DNA from: Isoetes taiwanensis
Lineage: Eukaryota; Streptophyta; Lycopodiopsida; Isoetales; Isoetaceae
Reading direction: 5' to 3'
Length of the DNA: 64,000 bases
Assembly (NCBI GenBank): GCA_021234155.1
Contig: JAJEKV010000001.1
Span: 25,159,189 to 25,223,188, forward strand
Shown here: piece after piece, positions 22,300 through 34,599 of the stretch
Layout: every line of letters begins with the position of its first letter
How positions within the stretch are numbered: position 1 is the first letter of the stretch
Notes under the pieces: generated by a model
Told to the model about the DNA's origin: nothing
Seen by the model: the letters and a program-made list of their open reading frames with translations, nothing else
The model's database searches: none
Program-made: the position numbers and the translations under genes

Positions 22300-23965
22300 T
22301 AGTATATATGGGGAAGTTGTGGAAAAGATTAATGTAGTTAGAAGCCCCCCCAAGAGTTGCAAAATGCAGTATATAAACCATATGAAACATGTTCAACTTG
22401 AATACCACCATCAGAACAACCTGTCGACAGTAGTGTTAGAGTTCGCGAAGGGTGTCCAGCCCACTCTTTTCCACACTATTTGAACTATACATTGATCAGC
22501 TTAAGGAGGGTTTCTCAGGATGGAAGTGGAGGATCCCATCTAGTTCATTGTATCATGCCGTAGCTGATACATTTGCGATGTAGATCTCTTAACTTACACC
22601 CCAACAAGTATGTGGCAGCACTTTCTGCCAGACAAATACTAAAGTGCTCCTTATATCATCTTTACAACAACAAATGCAGTTATTGTGGAAGTGGTGGAGA
22701 CATACAAATACTTGAGAATGAAATTCACCACTACCATGTACTGTGAATAATTGTTTCCTACAGTGGGTGACGACAAGCTAGAAGGCTTTATATCTAATGC
22801 AGAAAAATTGTTACAGAGTAGAGCTTTACGACTGCCCCCACTAATCATACTTGTTCAAGGTTTTGGTAGAGCCAGTTCTTCTATATGAAGTGGAAGCATG
22901 GGGAGCAGTGACATCACTTGCCACCTGGAACGTCATGGAATGGATTTAGGAAGCCTTTCCGACTTTGGCACTTGAAATTAAGTCCATGATTCCATATCAA
23001 ATTCTTCTGCAAAAGACAAGGTGCTAGAAAGTCACAAACATACTGTCAAAAGCTAGTAAAAATGGGAGACACTTGCCTTCCAAATCTCAACTACAAAATG
23101 GCCATAAGTCCACAACACCATAAAGCCTGTTAGAAGGGGAAATGAGCCATTTGGTTCTCCTGATGAAATTTCAGGAACATAGGTGCATACCTCCACACAA
23201 CAATGAAGACAACAATCACCAGAAGCAGTATCTAGACATGTGCTTTTTAAGTAAGCTTTGGGATGCTGGGGCTTTAGAACTGGTAAAGACTGCAAACTCA
23301 AAAACTAGATTAATTCCACACTTGCCTGGCATCCACAACAGTACCTATTAGAGCTATGTCATATAACAAATTGTCTGATAAATCTATGCGAGATAGTGCA
23401 GAAAAGGGATGGTATACAGAAGGACAAACTTGGATGAGAAGATGGGGCATTGAAATTGAAGACTTACCAGAGGATCCATTAGTAATACGGGTTCTTGTTA
23501 GAACCAAGATCATTGAGAAATCAATCCTATGGATTATCTATACAATTCAATAGTACATCATAGACCGACCACGTACAAAGATCTCAGAGACACTTTATCT
23601 GTCGGATGAGGGTTAGCTCCCATCACCTACAGATCAAGTGTGGGCGATGGAAAAAGATACAATGAGAATACTGCATATGCAAAGTTTGTGGCTTAGGGAT
23701 AGAAGATGAACATCACTTTTTTATTTCTTGTCCTGCATATCACGCAGTTAGACAAGGCTATCACACTACAAACCTGATGAATATTTATACTATTCTACAA
23801 ATGCCTTCACAGAAGTTAGCAGCATTCCTTGGTGATTTGTTGCAATTTCGTGAAAGGTATATGGAGAATATAAGCTGATTTGTAGCTTTTCCTATGGTAG
23901 ACCTATTATGTAAATTGTCACGTTTCCTAGACCGCAGGATCTTTATGAGATTGTGAATATATTTT
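22300..23965 (+). mobile_element. LINE RT and C-terminal zinc-finger region, plus strand, broken
   Basis: From about 22308 (GGGGAAGTTGTGGAAAAG) the sequence tracks the LINE at 27650 onward. It contains a VREGCPAHS-like version of the RT 'VRQGCPLS' motif, a FELYIDQL-like stretch in another frame, VKSMIPYQILLQKT-like sequence near 22990, and a C-terminal finger near 23675-23740 reading CKVCGLGIEDEHHFFISC. Many stops and shifts make it inactive. The EN domain is absent, so it is 5' truncated, which is typical of LINEs. The finger spacing (CxxC...HH...C) supports a cysteine-rich C-terminal domain as in several LINE clades; the clade itself is not assigned. Confidence 0.75.
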
Positions 23966-24004
23966 ACATTTACATTTTATAATACATTTGCCCTTGAAGA
24001 AGAA

Positions 24005-24786
<782 letters not shown>

Positions 24787-25564
24787 GACCACCTTGTTAG
24801 AAATATGAAAGACACAACAAAGAAGAGCTAAGGAATGCAACACTTTCCCCCCACAACCAAATGAAACTTTATGAATTATGATGAATATTATATATATGTG
24901 TGTATGAGCCATATTAGGTAGAAAAGGCTCAAAGATGCATGTATCCTCTAAAGGTAAATCCGAATACCTTCCCTGCAACTTTGGTCTCATCAATAAAGTA
25001 GCTTGTATCTCATAATTAAAGATGCCTCTACCATCCCTCCCTGCATCTTCAATCTAGTACTTGGATCAGAAAAACCTTTTGTGGGTTAAAAGGAAAAGTC
25101 TAAGCACTATCACAAGTGTTCTATGCTCGAGGGGCAACATCATCATCGTGAGCAACCTCATGAACATCCTCATCAAGGCCAACGTGATCTTCCTCATCAA
25201 CATGATTATCATTAGCAAAAATCATAAACATAATCATTGTTAATAAAATCATGAGCTTAGAGATATCAAGAGCAACAACATGGGCAATGGCAGGAGCAGG
25301 ATTGTGTTTACAGCTCCATAAACCACAAGTTGAGCATCAACTCAATCTATTTTACTTAAGCACCAACTCAATTTGTTTCAAGTTCTTAAGGCTGAGATAA
25401 GTAGTATAGCACCAACTACTCATTAGAATTGTTGTGGCTTAGGATTGAATAAGGCACTAGAAAGATTGAGTTGATAAAAGTTGACAAAGGTCCAAAATTC
25501 TTAGGAATTAATATTAAATGTCTCAAAGAATGGGTAAGGTGTACAACAAAATCAAAGTTTTTAC
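24787..25564. other. Unassigned AT-rich stretch
   Basis: No gene is recognised. It lies between the LINE tail and a cluster of degenerate repeats. It may belong to the interior of the LTR element whose primer site is at 26108, but no domain supports that. Confidence 0.4.
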
Positions 25565-25810
25565 TAAGGCACCAATCTCAACCAGAAGTACCAACTTCAG
25601 CTCATAAAGATATTGCCTGGGGTACCAACCTCAGCTCTGTTCATAAAGATTTTCCCTTAGGCATCAACCTCAGCCAGAACCACCATTTTTTGCTCATAAA
25701 GATTTTCCCTGAGGCACCAAGCTCAACCAGAAGCACTAATTCTAAACAAAATTTTCTTTAAGGCACCAACCTCAACCAGAAGCACCAACTTTTGATCAAA
25801 ATTTTAGACA
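25565..25810. repeat. Degenerate tandem repeat, roughly 60-bp unit
   Basis: Four to five units carry the recurring phrases AGGCACCAAYCTCAACCAGAAG and GCTCATAAAGATTTTCCC with drifted spacing. It is non-coding as far as can be seen. Present again at about 58625-58870. Confidence 0.75.
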
Positions 25811-25899
25811 CCAAAATTTTTTCTTGAGGGATTAGATGCAATACAATCAAAGATGTAAAATATCTAAATATTCTGATCACAATCCGTAAACAACTATTC

Positions 25900-26560
25900 T
25901 AAACAAGTGGTAACCTATTTGCAGTTTTCTCCTCTCTTCCTCTACATGCTAGATGTATTGCTTTCTTTTCTGCTTTAATCTTCTCGGCCTCAAAAGTTCC
26001 TACTTCTTGCGTTGCCTTTGGATTTCTGCTTATGCATGTTGCTAAGTTCAATCCATGCAAAATTTCCGATGCTTCCATCACCCATAGCTGATAAAGATCA
26101 AAATTGAGCTTTGATACCAATTGATACGATTGAGGGAGTTTGGACTCTTATAACAATACAGAATTAATACTTGGGCATGAAATACAATGGACCTTTGATA
26201 TAATCTAGATCATATATAAGCAATTATTATGGTACATCCCTTAACTGCCCAACCGGATCCATTCTTTGTCAGAGTATAAAGCGCCTTTCGCCGAAAAGTC
26301 ATGGTTTGAACTAAGCAAACGCCAAAGATTCACCCAGGTGGTGTTAGGCTGGGTGATTAGGTTGCTCCTCCTCCTTCAAGTGAATCCGAAGTCTTTGATT
26401 GAGATTCACCTCCTCTGGCAATATCTAACGGAAGGCCAGGTAAAGAACTCCACATGACAGATGGTGGAGGAAATACCTCTAGAATAAGTAGGGAGCTCAA
26501 TTTTGGCTCAGAGACGAAAGATGAAGGGTCACAGATCGGTGAGCGGATTATAATGGTAGA
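25900..26560 (-). mobile_element. LTR-element relic: LTR edge, primer site and start of the internal region
   Basis: At 26108-26119 the minus strand reads TGGTATCAAAGC, a Met-tRNA-type primer site with one change from the usual TGGTATCAGAGC. Two bases away, at 26122, the plus strand begins TGATACGATTGAGGG, so on the minus strand an LTR ends ...CGTATCA at the expected place. The LTR sequence to the right contains a TATATATGATC-type box. Downstream on the minus strand is about 220 bp that could be the gag start (an ATGG soon after the primer site). Such a layout is common in Copia elements, but there is no enzyme domain to confirm it. Only one LTR was found. Confidence 0.6.
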
Positions 26561-26768
26561 TTGATACATGGGCAAGGGGCTCCTATTGATCCACCTGTGA
26601 GCACACCAAGGCTTCTAATCAAAGGATGCAAGGTCATCCAAAAAAAGGGAAGGCCACCAAATTGTCCACAAATGTGCGGAGATGGTCAGAAGAGGCGACT
26701 GAGCAGCAACCTCAAAATGAACAGCAGAATGAGGTGGGTGAGGATAGCAGCTAAGGTGGAGCCGCTAA

Positions 26769-27179
26769 GTAGCAATAGCGGTAGCAGCAACAACCAATAG
26801 AGCCAGCAAAACAAAGCGGAGGACAAAGCCTGGTATCAAAGCATCCCACGAGATTAAGAAGTATCAGAAGACCACTGAGTTGGTCTTTCCATGTCTCCCA
26901 TTTACAAGGCTTGTGAAAGAGATACTGCAAATGGCGCTATACACATATAGGAGTTAAGCAACAGGCTTGAATGCTCTTCAAATGGATGCGGAAGCAGTTG
27001 GGATTGGTCTGTTTAAGAACTCGCAGCTTCCAGCCATACATGCCAAGAGGGTGATTGTTATGCCTAAGGACATGCGCATAGTCTTATGTATAAGGTATCC
27101 GGAGTACTATGGTCATAATTTTGAAGCTGCATACAACAAGAAAAAGAGCTGCCAGTTTCTAATGTGCCTTTACGGCTAA
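26769..27179 (+). pseudogene. Intronless histone H3 pseudogene
   Basis: One reading frame gives the H3 histone fold. TKPGIKASHEIKKYQKTTEL corresponds to the [20 protein letters not shown] helix, CLPFTRLVKEI to KLPFQRLVREI, and then ALQMDAEAV, GLFKNSQLPAIHAKRV and MPKDMR correspond to the end of the fold. An in-frame TAA at 26955 sits in the first loop, and the frame runs past the normal H3 end to 27179. The distance between KEI and ALQ equals that of canonical H3, so it derives from ordinary H3 rather than from CENH3, whose loop is usually longer. The N-terminal tail is largely lost or unrecognisable. The lack of introns suggests a processed or very old copy. Acidic and tail residues are changed, so no histone function is expected. 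Confidence 0.88.
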
Positions 27180-27428
27180 TTTAAAATGCTTTCATATTTT
27201 TTGTTGATATATTATGTATATCCTCTGATGTTATGGGCTTGTTATGAATATAGTTTATTTTTTCCATAGAAAAGGCGGTAACACCTATTTAAAGATCAAT
27301 GTGCTAAGTTCTAGTAGTGTGTCAATTTTTTTGGCTTTAAGTCTTTCTACGGTGGGATCACACGATGCGCAGCTATCATTGTGCTTTTTATTTTGCACGT
27401 GCTAGTTTTGCGTCGTGTGATCTGATCA
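27180..27428. other. Unassigned AT-rich spacer
   Basis: Lies between the H3 pseudogene and the telomere-like array. No gene or repeat is seen. Confidence 0.4.
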
Positions 27429-27487
27429 CTAACCCTAACTCTAACCCTAACCCTAACCCTAACCTGAAACCTAACCCTAACCCTAAA
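27429..27487. repeat. Interstitial telomere-like array (CCCTAA)n
   Basis: About nine units, mostly the hexamer CCCTAA (TTAGGG on the other strand) with variants CTCTAA and CCTGAAA, plus a single heptamer CCCTAAA at the right end. The usual plant telomere unit is TTTAGGG, so a hexamer-based block is notable. Recurs at 60503-60560. Confidence 0.9.
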
Positions 27488-27579
27488 GCATATGGACAAA
27501 TCTCCACAATAGCTCTATTGTATCATTTCCTAATACACTACGGCTACTTTCTGTTTTGCACTTATAGTGCGTTGTAGCT

Positions 27580-29165
27580 CATGTGCATCTTTTTCTATCT
27601 TGTATCTACATCTCCATGGATTGTTATGCGAAGTTTTTGGGAATGTTATATGATCTCCAGGAATAAGTTATGGGGAAGATTGATGCAGTTAGGAGTCCTT
27701 CCGGAGTTGCAGAATGTTGTATACTGGCTATGTAACACATGCTCAACCCGAATGCCTCCATCAAGCCAACTTGTAAATAGTGGTATTGAGGTCTGCCAAA
27801 AATGCCCACACTCTCTCCAATGGTGTTTGGTCTGTATATTGGTCAGCTAGAGGGTTGGCTTGTTTCGTATAGAGGTGGAAGGGCTCAGCTCATGCACCAT
27901 ATTGTCCAGCATCTCTTCTATGCCGACGATGTGGATCTCTTCTCGGTCGATACGCAGCAGCATTTAGATGTCTTGGACACTTTCTGCCAGGCCACTGGAA
28001 TGCGCATGGATTTGGCTAAGACTAAGATGCTTCTCTTCTAGTCTTCACGACAATCAAGGCCGCCCTCCTTCATTTATCAAGGTCAGAATGTGGAGGTTAT
28101 GCCCATCTACAAGTATTTGGGTGTGGAATTCAATATTACTACATTTTTGGATACTTCTATCTGGCAACAAGTGGTGGCAGGCTAAAAGGCTCGATATGCA
28201 ATGCAGAACAATAGTACAGGCAGACTTTACAACTAAGCTCTCCCGTCACACTTAGGGTCTTGGTGTAGCACGTTCTTCTATATGAGGTGAGATGTGGGGA
28301 CCGCTGGTATCATTTGATATCTAGAATGACTTGGAGCAACTTTCTGGCCCAAGCATTTGGAGTTAAGTCCATGGTCCCATATCAGATACTTCTGCAAGAG
28401 ACCAGTTTCTTGCCTTTACAGCGAGCTATGCTAGACCTCACATTATATACTTTCAGAAGATGGTTAGTATAAGTAACACTCGCCTCCCAAACCTCGCTTA
28501 TGCCATGACAATGGGTCCACAATGCCATGAAGCCTGCTGGAAGGAGAAGCGACCTAATTGACTCTCCAGATGGAATGTGCAGGAGCACAGGTGCATACAG
28601 GCGGAAACCGAAGAGGATCACCATTACTTGAGGCACTATCTCGATGCATGCTTCCTCGACAAGCTTTTTAAAATGCCCCGTAAAAATTGTACGCTATAAA
28701 AGCTGGATCAATCCCATGCTTGAGCAGGATCCACAAGAGTATTTGCGCACATATTTACCTCTGAAAAAGTGCAAACTCATTGCACCCATTTGCATAGGTG
28801 CTCACCGCCTCTGAATTGAGATTGGTAGATGGATCCGAGAAGCACGAGAGGACATGCTATATCAATGTTGCCAGCTGGGAGTTATTGAGGACGAGTGCCA
28901 CAATCTTCAGCAATGCACAATGGTGCGCTATGTTGAGTTAATTCCGCTTGACTAGCTGCTCCATATGATGCTATACATGGCTTCAGTGGAGATACTGGGA
29001 TCGTATCTCCAGGAGGTGATGGATATGCGCACTTTGTTGTGTCCTACAACATTCCATTGACATGCATTACTATAAGTTTGTCAGCAGACTTATTATTGCT
29101 AAGGTTTTTCCCTCGAAAGCCCTTCAGGGCAGGCCTTTTTTAATCCTGTGCAGTAATACATCTAG
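27580..29165 (+). mobile_element. LINE RT to 3' end, plus strand, broken
   Basis: The best preserved part is 27802-28041. It reads FGLYIGQLEGWL, then FYADDVDLFS (the RT catalytic YADD, codons at about 27916-27933), then LDVLDTFCQATGMRMDLAKTK. Further on, in other frames, come YKYLGVEF (about 28110), VPYQILLQETSFLPLQRA (28373-28430), and the C-terminal motif ending ECHNLQQC (about 28890). The 3' UTR includes GGTTTTTCCCTCGAAAGCCC, shared with the other LINE copies. The EN domain and the 5' part of RT are missing. There are at least several frame breaks, so it is inactive. It is the best reference in this window for aligning the other LINE pieces. Confidence 0.88.
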
Positions 29166-30081
29166 TGTGCTTTTTGTTTGGATCCCATAGGCCTATTGGT
29201 CTTCCTGAACGAGCAAATTCAATTTAATTCTAAATGCCTAGAGAAAGCAATAGTGCAAAAAAATGAAATGGATTTGCCTCGCCAGAGATATTGTCAATGC
29301 AGTCGCCTCTGAAGGGGGCGATGCTATCAATCAATTATTGTTTTAAAGAAAAAGTAGTGCCCTGTATTTGTGTTGGATTAAGAGCTTTTAAATCATTCAA
29401 TCCAATCCGCCATTGCCAGAGCTCCAAAAGATCGCTCAATTGGATTGCCCCATTTGACATTTCTGTGTGACATAGCTAGAGTTTGAGATTGAGTTTGGTA
29501 ATCTGCCATAGCCAAAGCTTCAAAGTTCATTGGCATTGTCTCGGTTTTGAAAACAAAAAAAGCTTTTTCGATCTGGTTCTTAAGATTGGATCTGCCATAA
29601 TCAAAGCTTGAAGGGCTGTCACAATTGGTGTTTCACTTTGATTCCCGCAAAGAAACTAAAGTAAAGTTGAATTTGATTAGGCCTTGGGCCTTGCTTCTAG
29701 TGGTCTGCCATGGCTAACATAATATAATATCTCAACAACATTCGGATCAAATTATGTTTTTGGCTTCGTCTAGTCGGTTCTTTCCCTGCACAAATGAAAA
29801 CAAGGTTGGATAGATCTGAGGAAGGAAATGGGTGCAAGAATCAGAGACCAAGAACGTTTTTTCCCCTCTCCTTTTTTTGTCATTCTATTTCTTCCCTTAG
29901 CAGCAGGGAATCGTTAGAGGGTATTCGCCATATGGGTGCGTTTGAAGCAAGCATCAAAAAGTAATATTCTCACAAATCTCGCCAATAACAATTATATAGG
30001 TCACGATGATAATACTCATCAAAATTTCACAAACAAATGTTCCATCCATCATGCATCTCAAAAAATAAGTTTTCCTGTTTC
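29166..30081. other. Unassigned stretch
   Basis: No gene is recognised. It contains loosely repeated phrases (CCAAAGCTTCAAAG, ATCAAAGCTTGAAGGG and GCCATAGC/GCCATTGC words between 29400 and 29620) suggesting a decayed local repeat. Confidence 0.4.
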
Positions 30082-30308
30082 CCTTAACCACCAGTCTTGG
30101 ACATTTAAATCTAACCCGCATCTAAGCAGCCTTGGACAATTAAATCGACCTCCTCAACTTCAACTATCCACTTTGAAAGAAGCTTAAATCCAAGTCCCCT
30201 TAACCACCAGCCTTGACAGTTAAATCTAACCAGCATCTAAGCAGCCTTGGACAATTAAATTAACCTCAACTTCAGCCATCCACTTTGCAAGTAGCTTAAG
30301 TCCAAGAA
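30082..30308. repeat. Two-unit tandem repeat, about 115 bp
   Basis: Both units begin CCCTTAACCACCAG and share TTAAATCTAACC, GCATCTAAGCAGCCTTGGAC, AATTAAAT and CATCCACTTTG/TATCCACTTTG. Also present at about 63132-63363. Confidence 0.8.
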
Positions 30309-30416
30309 CCCCCTGCAAGGACAACTCTGTGAATTTCTTTTATCTTCGCTTGTCCATGATCTAGATTTGGGTTGGTCACAGATAAGGCAGAGAACCCCAT
30401 ACTGCCCTTACTCGCA

Positions 30417-30620
30417 AATAATAGACACTCTATTGGGCTCGCCAATTATTTGGCACAACATGCGGCTTCCTTTTGGCACTAGGAAAGAACCATATCTCTA
30501 CGTCACACATATCATGACAAATAATAGGCAGCTCGCCGATGATTTGGCATAACATGAGGCCTTCTTTGGCCCTAGGAAAGGACCATATCCCTATGTCACA
30601 CATATCATATCATGACAAAT
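30417..30620. repeat. Two-unit tandem repeat, about 105 bp
   Basis: The units share AATAATAG, GCTCGCC, ATTTGGCA, AACATG, GGCACTAGGAAAG/GGCCCTAGGAAAG, ACCATATC and GTCACACATATCAT. Also present at about 63477-63680. Confidence 0.8.
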
Positions 30621-31323
30621 TTGTCACCCAATATGATAGTAGGAACCCGTGAAGACCAGTCAAAAGTGAGACTAGTTCACAAGAAGACAGACCATTTTTG
30701 TCATATAACCTTTGTGTCCGGATTTGACTTTGACTACCATCCATGCCAACGCTTCTTCATGACATACATGCCAATGCTTCTTCACGATAAGGCAAAGCAT
30801 GCCTTTACCTTTGCTGGCATTTGCTGGAGCATTAAATGCCAAAGAGCATTTCACTACATGGTACGCACACAAAATATGATTTTCAATGCAAAGTTCTTCG
30901 TATCGTATTCTTAGTTTTCCTCTGTTGTAGGATCTCCATGATTATCAATCTCAAGAATGTGGGCCATTTACTATTTTATACATGTAAGGATAATACAAAT
31001 GTTGAAAGTGCAAAGGTACCATAGCCATTATCAAAATTCTGTACAATTAACCGGTATAGATGCTCCGATATCAAACATCCTTTATCTTGACGCTCTGAAT
31101 GCCTCGCAATGCTGGCTAGATTAAACTTCCTGCCTTGGCCTTTTGGTTTCCCTTTGCATTCCTATGCGCTTTCGCTAAGACACTGTTGACATCCTTCATA
31201 ACAATCATAAAAAATGGTCCTAAGCTCTTGCTCGAAAAGCCCCAAAGAATGCCCTCTTGGAATACTTTACAAGCTTCAAAAGCCAAAAGAATGGTGCAAA
31301 TTTATCGACCAGGCACAAGAACT
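30621..31323. other. 3' flank of the TTL gene
   Basis: It should contain the 3' UTR and poly(A) region of TTL (minus strand). A short duplicated phrase (CATGCCAACGCTTCTTCA / CATGCCAATGCTTCTTCA) lies at 30742-30785. No other gene is seen. Confidence 0.4.
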
Positions 31324-34300
31324 TTAACTGCTGTACTGCTTGATGACTTGTTCAATAGCTTGTTCATTTGGGCTCACATATTCTTTCACTTTCACTCCGT
31401 TTCTGTAGACCTTAAATGATGGAATAGAATCAATGCCTTCTGACAAGTAAGGATAACTATCCACATCGATCTGTGAGCAAAATCAATACACATTATTAGC
31501 TGGTCTTTGTGAGTTACAAAATAAACTTCAATAAAACTCATACCTTCGCAAAGTTAACTGAAGGATATCGCTGGCAAAGTTCCTCAACAAACCTTGATGT
31601 TTGCCGACCTTTTGCACTCCCTTGTGAGTTGAATTCCATCACACACAAGCCTGTTCCATCACATTGCCCACAATAAGACAAGAATACTTAACATTCTGAT
31701 CAAGCTGGGAAAGGGTTGTGCTTCAGACCTGGAGATGATATTAATTCCCTGAACTGGTCATTTCGAAAAACTTCCACAACAACTCCCCCAAAATGCATCT
31801 TATCAATGGCTTCTCCACGTGACTTTTTCAATGCAACTTGTGCATCAAAGAGTGACTGTGCAACCTCTACATTCCCAGGAAATTCCCTTCGTAATGCTTC
31901 ATAGTCACTGATCGCATTTTCCCATTGCTCCAACTATAGAGAAAACACTCTAACATTGAGCACAGAATATAACCTAATATTAGAACATTGGAAGCTTTCT
32001 AGAAACCAACCATGGAATAGGAATGTGCACGCCTAAGAAGGGCTTTTGTATAGTTTGGCTGTGAAGTTAAGGCAGCATTGCAGTCTTCAACTGCTTTCTC
32101 CCATTGACCAATTTTAGATCGACTTGCAGCCCGGTTGCAGAGAAGAATTGCATTACCTGGGTCTACCTCCAATCCCTCAGTATACATTGCGCACGACTCG
32201 AAATATTTGCTCGCCTTGAACAGGTCATTTCCACTTGCCCGAGCCCGGCTAACTGCACGAGCGCTTCTAAGCAACGTGTTTGCTTCAGTATCTTGAGGGT
32301 CCAATCTCACTGCTTTCTCTGCAGCTGTGATTGCATCTTCAAATCTGCAAGAAAAATATGTCCCATGTTTTTAATTTCTGTTAAAATACATGCCAAGGTT
32401 TGTTAGAGAAGAGCTTAATATACCAATAGGCATACCTTCCTCGTGCCATGGCAAGTTGTGCCTGTACAATAAGTAAATGCTTGCTAACTGAAGTGGATTT
32501 GCACTTTATTAGGGCTACTCTTCGAGCAGCTGCTAAAACAGTATCTGCCTCATCTAACCTGTGAAGATTGATTAACGCTTCTGCTTTGAAAGCAAATACC
32601 TACATGGGGTGAATCCATCATCAGAATCTCAACTATTGAACAAAAACTCACATTGGGAAAAAACAGCAAATGTACCTGCGGTGCATGGTCAGCTCCTGCT
32701 ACTATTGTTGCATCTGTCTCCATTATAAGACTACTCCAATTCTTTGTTTTCCTTGCTTCACTGCAATTTGACAAGTGGTTCCCAATAACAGCAAGCTGTT
32801 GAGCTTCAGTCCAATCATTGTGCCTCGCAGACTTAAAGTACTCTCTGGCTTCCTCAACTTGTCCCAACCTACATCAAACACAGTCAAACATCAGCTATGA
32901 CAGCCTTGCTGAAAATTGCATGCTTAAATTTATCAAGGATCATCCAAAATGCAGCTGAAGGACAATATAAAAACCTTAAGTAGAGGCATCCAAGACGACA
33001 TTGAGCACGGATATAAGAAGGATCCAACTCCAGGGCCATTTCACACTCCTTGATTGCTTCAGCAATATGTCCCAAACTCGCTAATGCCGCCGCTCGATTG
33101 CATCTATAAGCCGGTTGTTGTGGGGATAAAGAGATAGCCTGGTCATACAATGATAAAGCTTCTATAAACTTGCCCTTTCTATACTCTTCATTGCCTGCAC
33201 CTTTCAGTTCTTCCGGGTCCCTAGAGATTGTCCTCTTTGCAGGAATGGCCTCAATTCCATTAGCAGAAAATATGTTACCCATTCCATATAACTCAGTTTT
33301 TGCAATTCCACTGGCATACTGACTAGTCCTTCTTGAACCAAGTCCTCCAATGTTATCTCCAGTGTATACGCTTGCACTGCGTGCAGAGTTAGAATTATAA
33401 CCATGACCATTGGAAGCCGCTTGTTTGCTTAGACTTGGTTGTTTGAAGACCATTGCCGTTCCATTAACAGATGCATCGGCCAACATGTTTATGCTTTTAG
33501 TATTTCCATTCATGCTGCCAGAGGACATACCACCATTTCCAAGAATGTTGCCAATATTAGGAACCTTTCCTGCAGAAACACTACTTTTTTCACTTGAACT
33601 GCTGGCACTAGAGTTCTTCCCAGAGTGTATCTCCCCACTTTTCTTGGCTCTAACAACATGTGACTTTCTAGAAAAATCTGGAGTTGGGCTGCCTCCATTT
33701 GAACTGCTTGAACTGGACATGGTAGAAAACTCTCCACTATGTGATCTTCCATCTTTAACACTTTCTGCCATCAAAATCTCCCCATTACAGAAGCTTCCAT
33801 CACTGCTGCTGCTTCCAATGGAGCTTCGTCCACTAGGAATGTTACTCGTAGAAGAAGTATGATTGCTGTCATATAACTCACCACTCATCTTAGATCCACA
33901 GATGGAAAACTTATCTGAAGCAATTCCCTCTGCATTTTGCATCTCCCCAAAACTATTTCTGCCACTATGAATTTCGCCACTCTTTTTCCAATTTGCACTG
34001 CTCACAACAGCACTTTCTAAAGAATTAAGACTCCTTCCTCTGGTCATGAGAAAAGAGGCAGGGGTGTTCTCTATGTTGGGATTTCGTTTCTTATGAAATA
34101 CTTCTCCTGTAGGAGGAGCTTTAGCCGTCCCATTAACTGCTTCCAGTTTTCTAACCAGGACATTCTCTGCACTGGCAAATTCGCCAGACATCTTTCTCTG
34201 CCCCTCTGCCTTCTGCCCACTAACTAAAACATTTCCAATTGCAGCAGTAGACTTAACCTCTGCCTTTTGGAACACGTCGGTCTTGTAGTACCCATTTGTC

Positions 34301-34599
34301 TGCCCCAATTTTAGCCCCGCTTTAGGATCTTCGCTATTATAGTAGCCATTTGCTCCATTCGGGAAGGTCACTTTAGACTCTGTTATAGATGACGTTTTCT
34401 TCTGAGTCCCTTCAGAAACTTGAAGGGCATGTGCATTATATGCCTTCTTGCTAGGGGCAGATTCATATTTGGGCCAGTTCTGTGGAGAATCCACTCTTCC
34501 ATTGTCATTAGACGAATGGTATAATTTACCGCTGAAAACGCCACCATATAAATCAAACCCACCAGCAGCCTTCTTACGTTCTGCATGACACTGGGCCAT
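31324..34599 (-). CDS. TTL: TTL protein: TPR repeats plus thioredoxin-like domain
   Basis: Seven coding exons on the minus strand: 34599-32975, 32868-32676, 32599-32436, 32344-32011, 31933-31729, 31650-31544 and 31470-31324. All introns are GT-AG, 73-106 bp, and the phases agree, giving 924 residues. Residues 1-460 are a low-complexity Ser/Gly/Asn-rich region with about six SGE/TGE/NGE motifs (twice KKSGEIHSG) and the conserved GNILGNGG motif of the TTL family. Residues from about 461 form TPR repeats in two blocks ([18 protein letters not shown] onward, then [19 protein letters not shown] onward). Residues about 815-924 form a thioredoxin-like fold that keeps the IPSF cis-Pro loop but has no CxxC, so it is not a redox enzyme. 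Arabidopsis TTLs (about 700 residues) are cytosolic scaffolds in brassinosteroid signalling, cellulose synthesis under stress and osmotic tolerance. The N-terminal region here is longer. The ATG at 34599 is chosen because the upstream in-frame codons are not ATG and an acceptor site lies 5 bp before it. Confidence 0.95.

Noticed and set aside
26769-27179. Reading the H3 relic as a CENH3 gene
   Set aside because: Loop 1 has the canonical H3 length, there are no introns, and the CENH3-specific tail is absent.
33410-33862. 150-codon plus-strand frame inside the TTL region
   Set aside because: It is the antisense of TTL exon 1, whose Ser/Gly-rich codons read as hydrophobic residues on the other strand.
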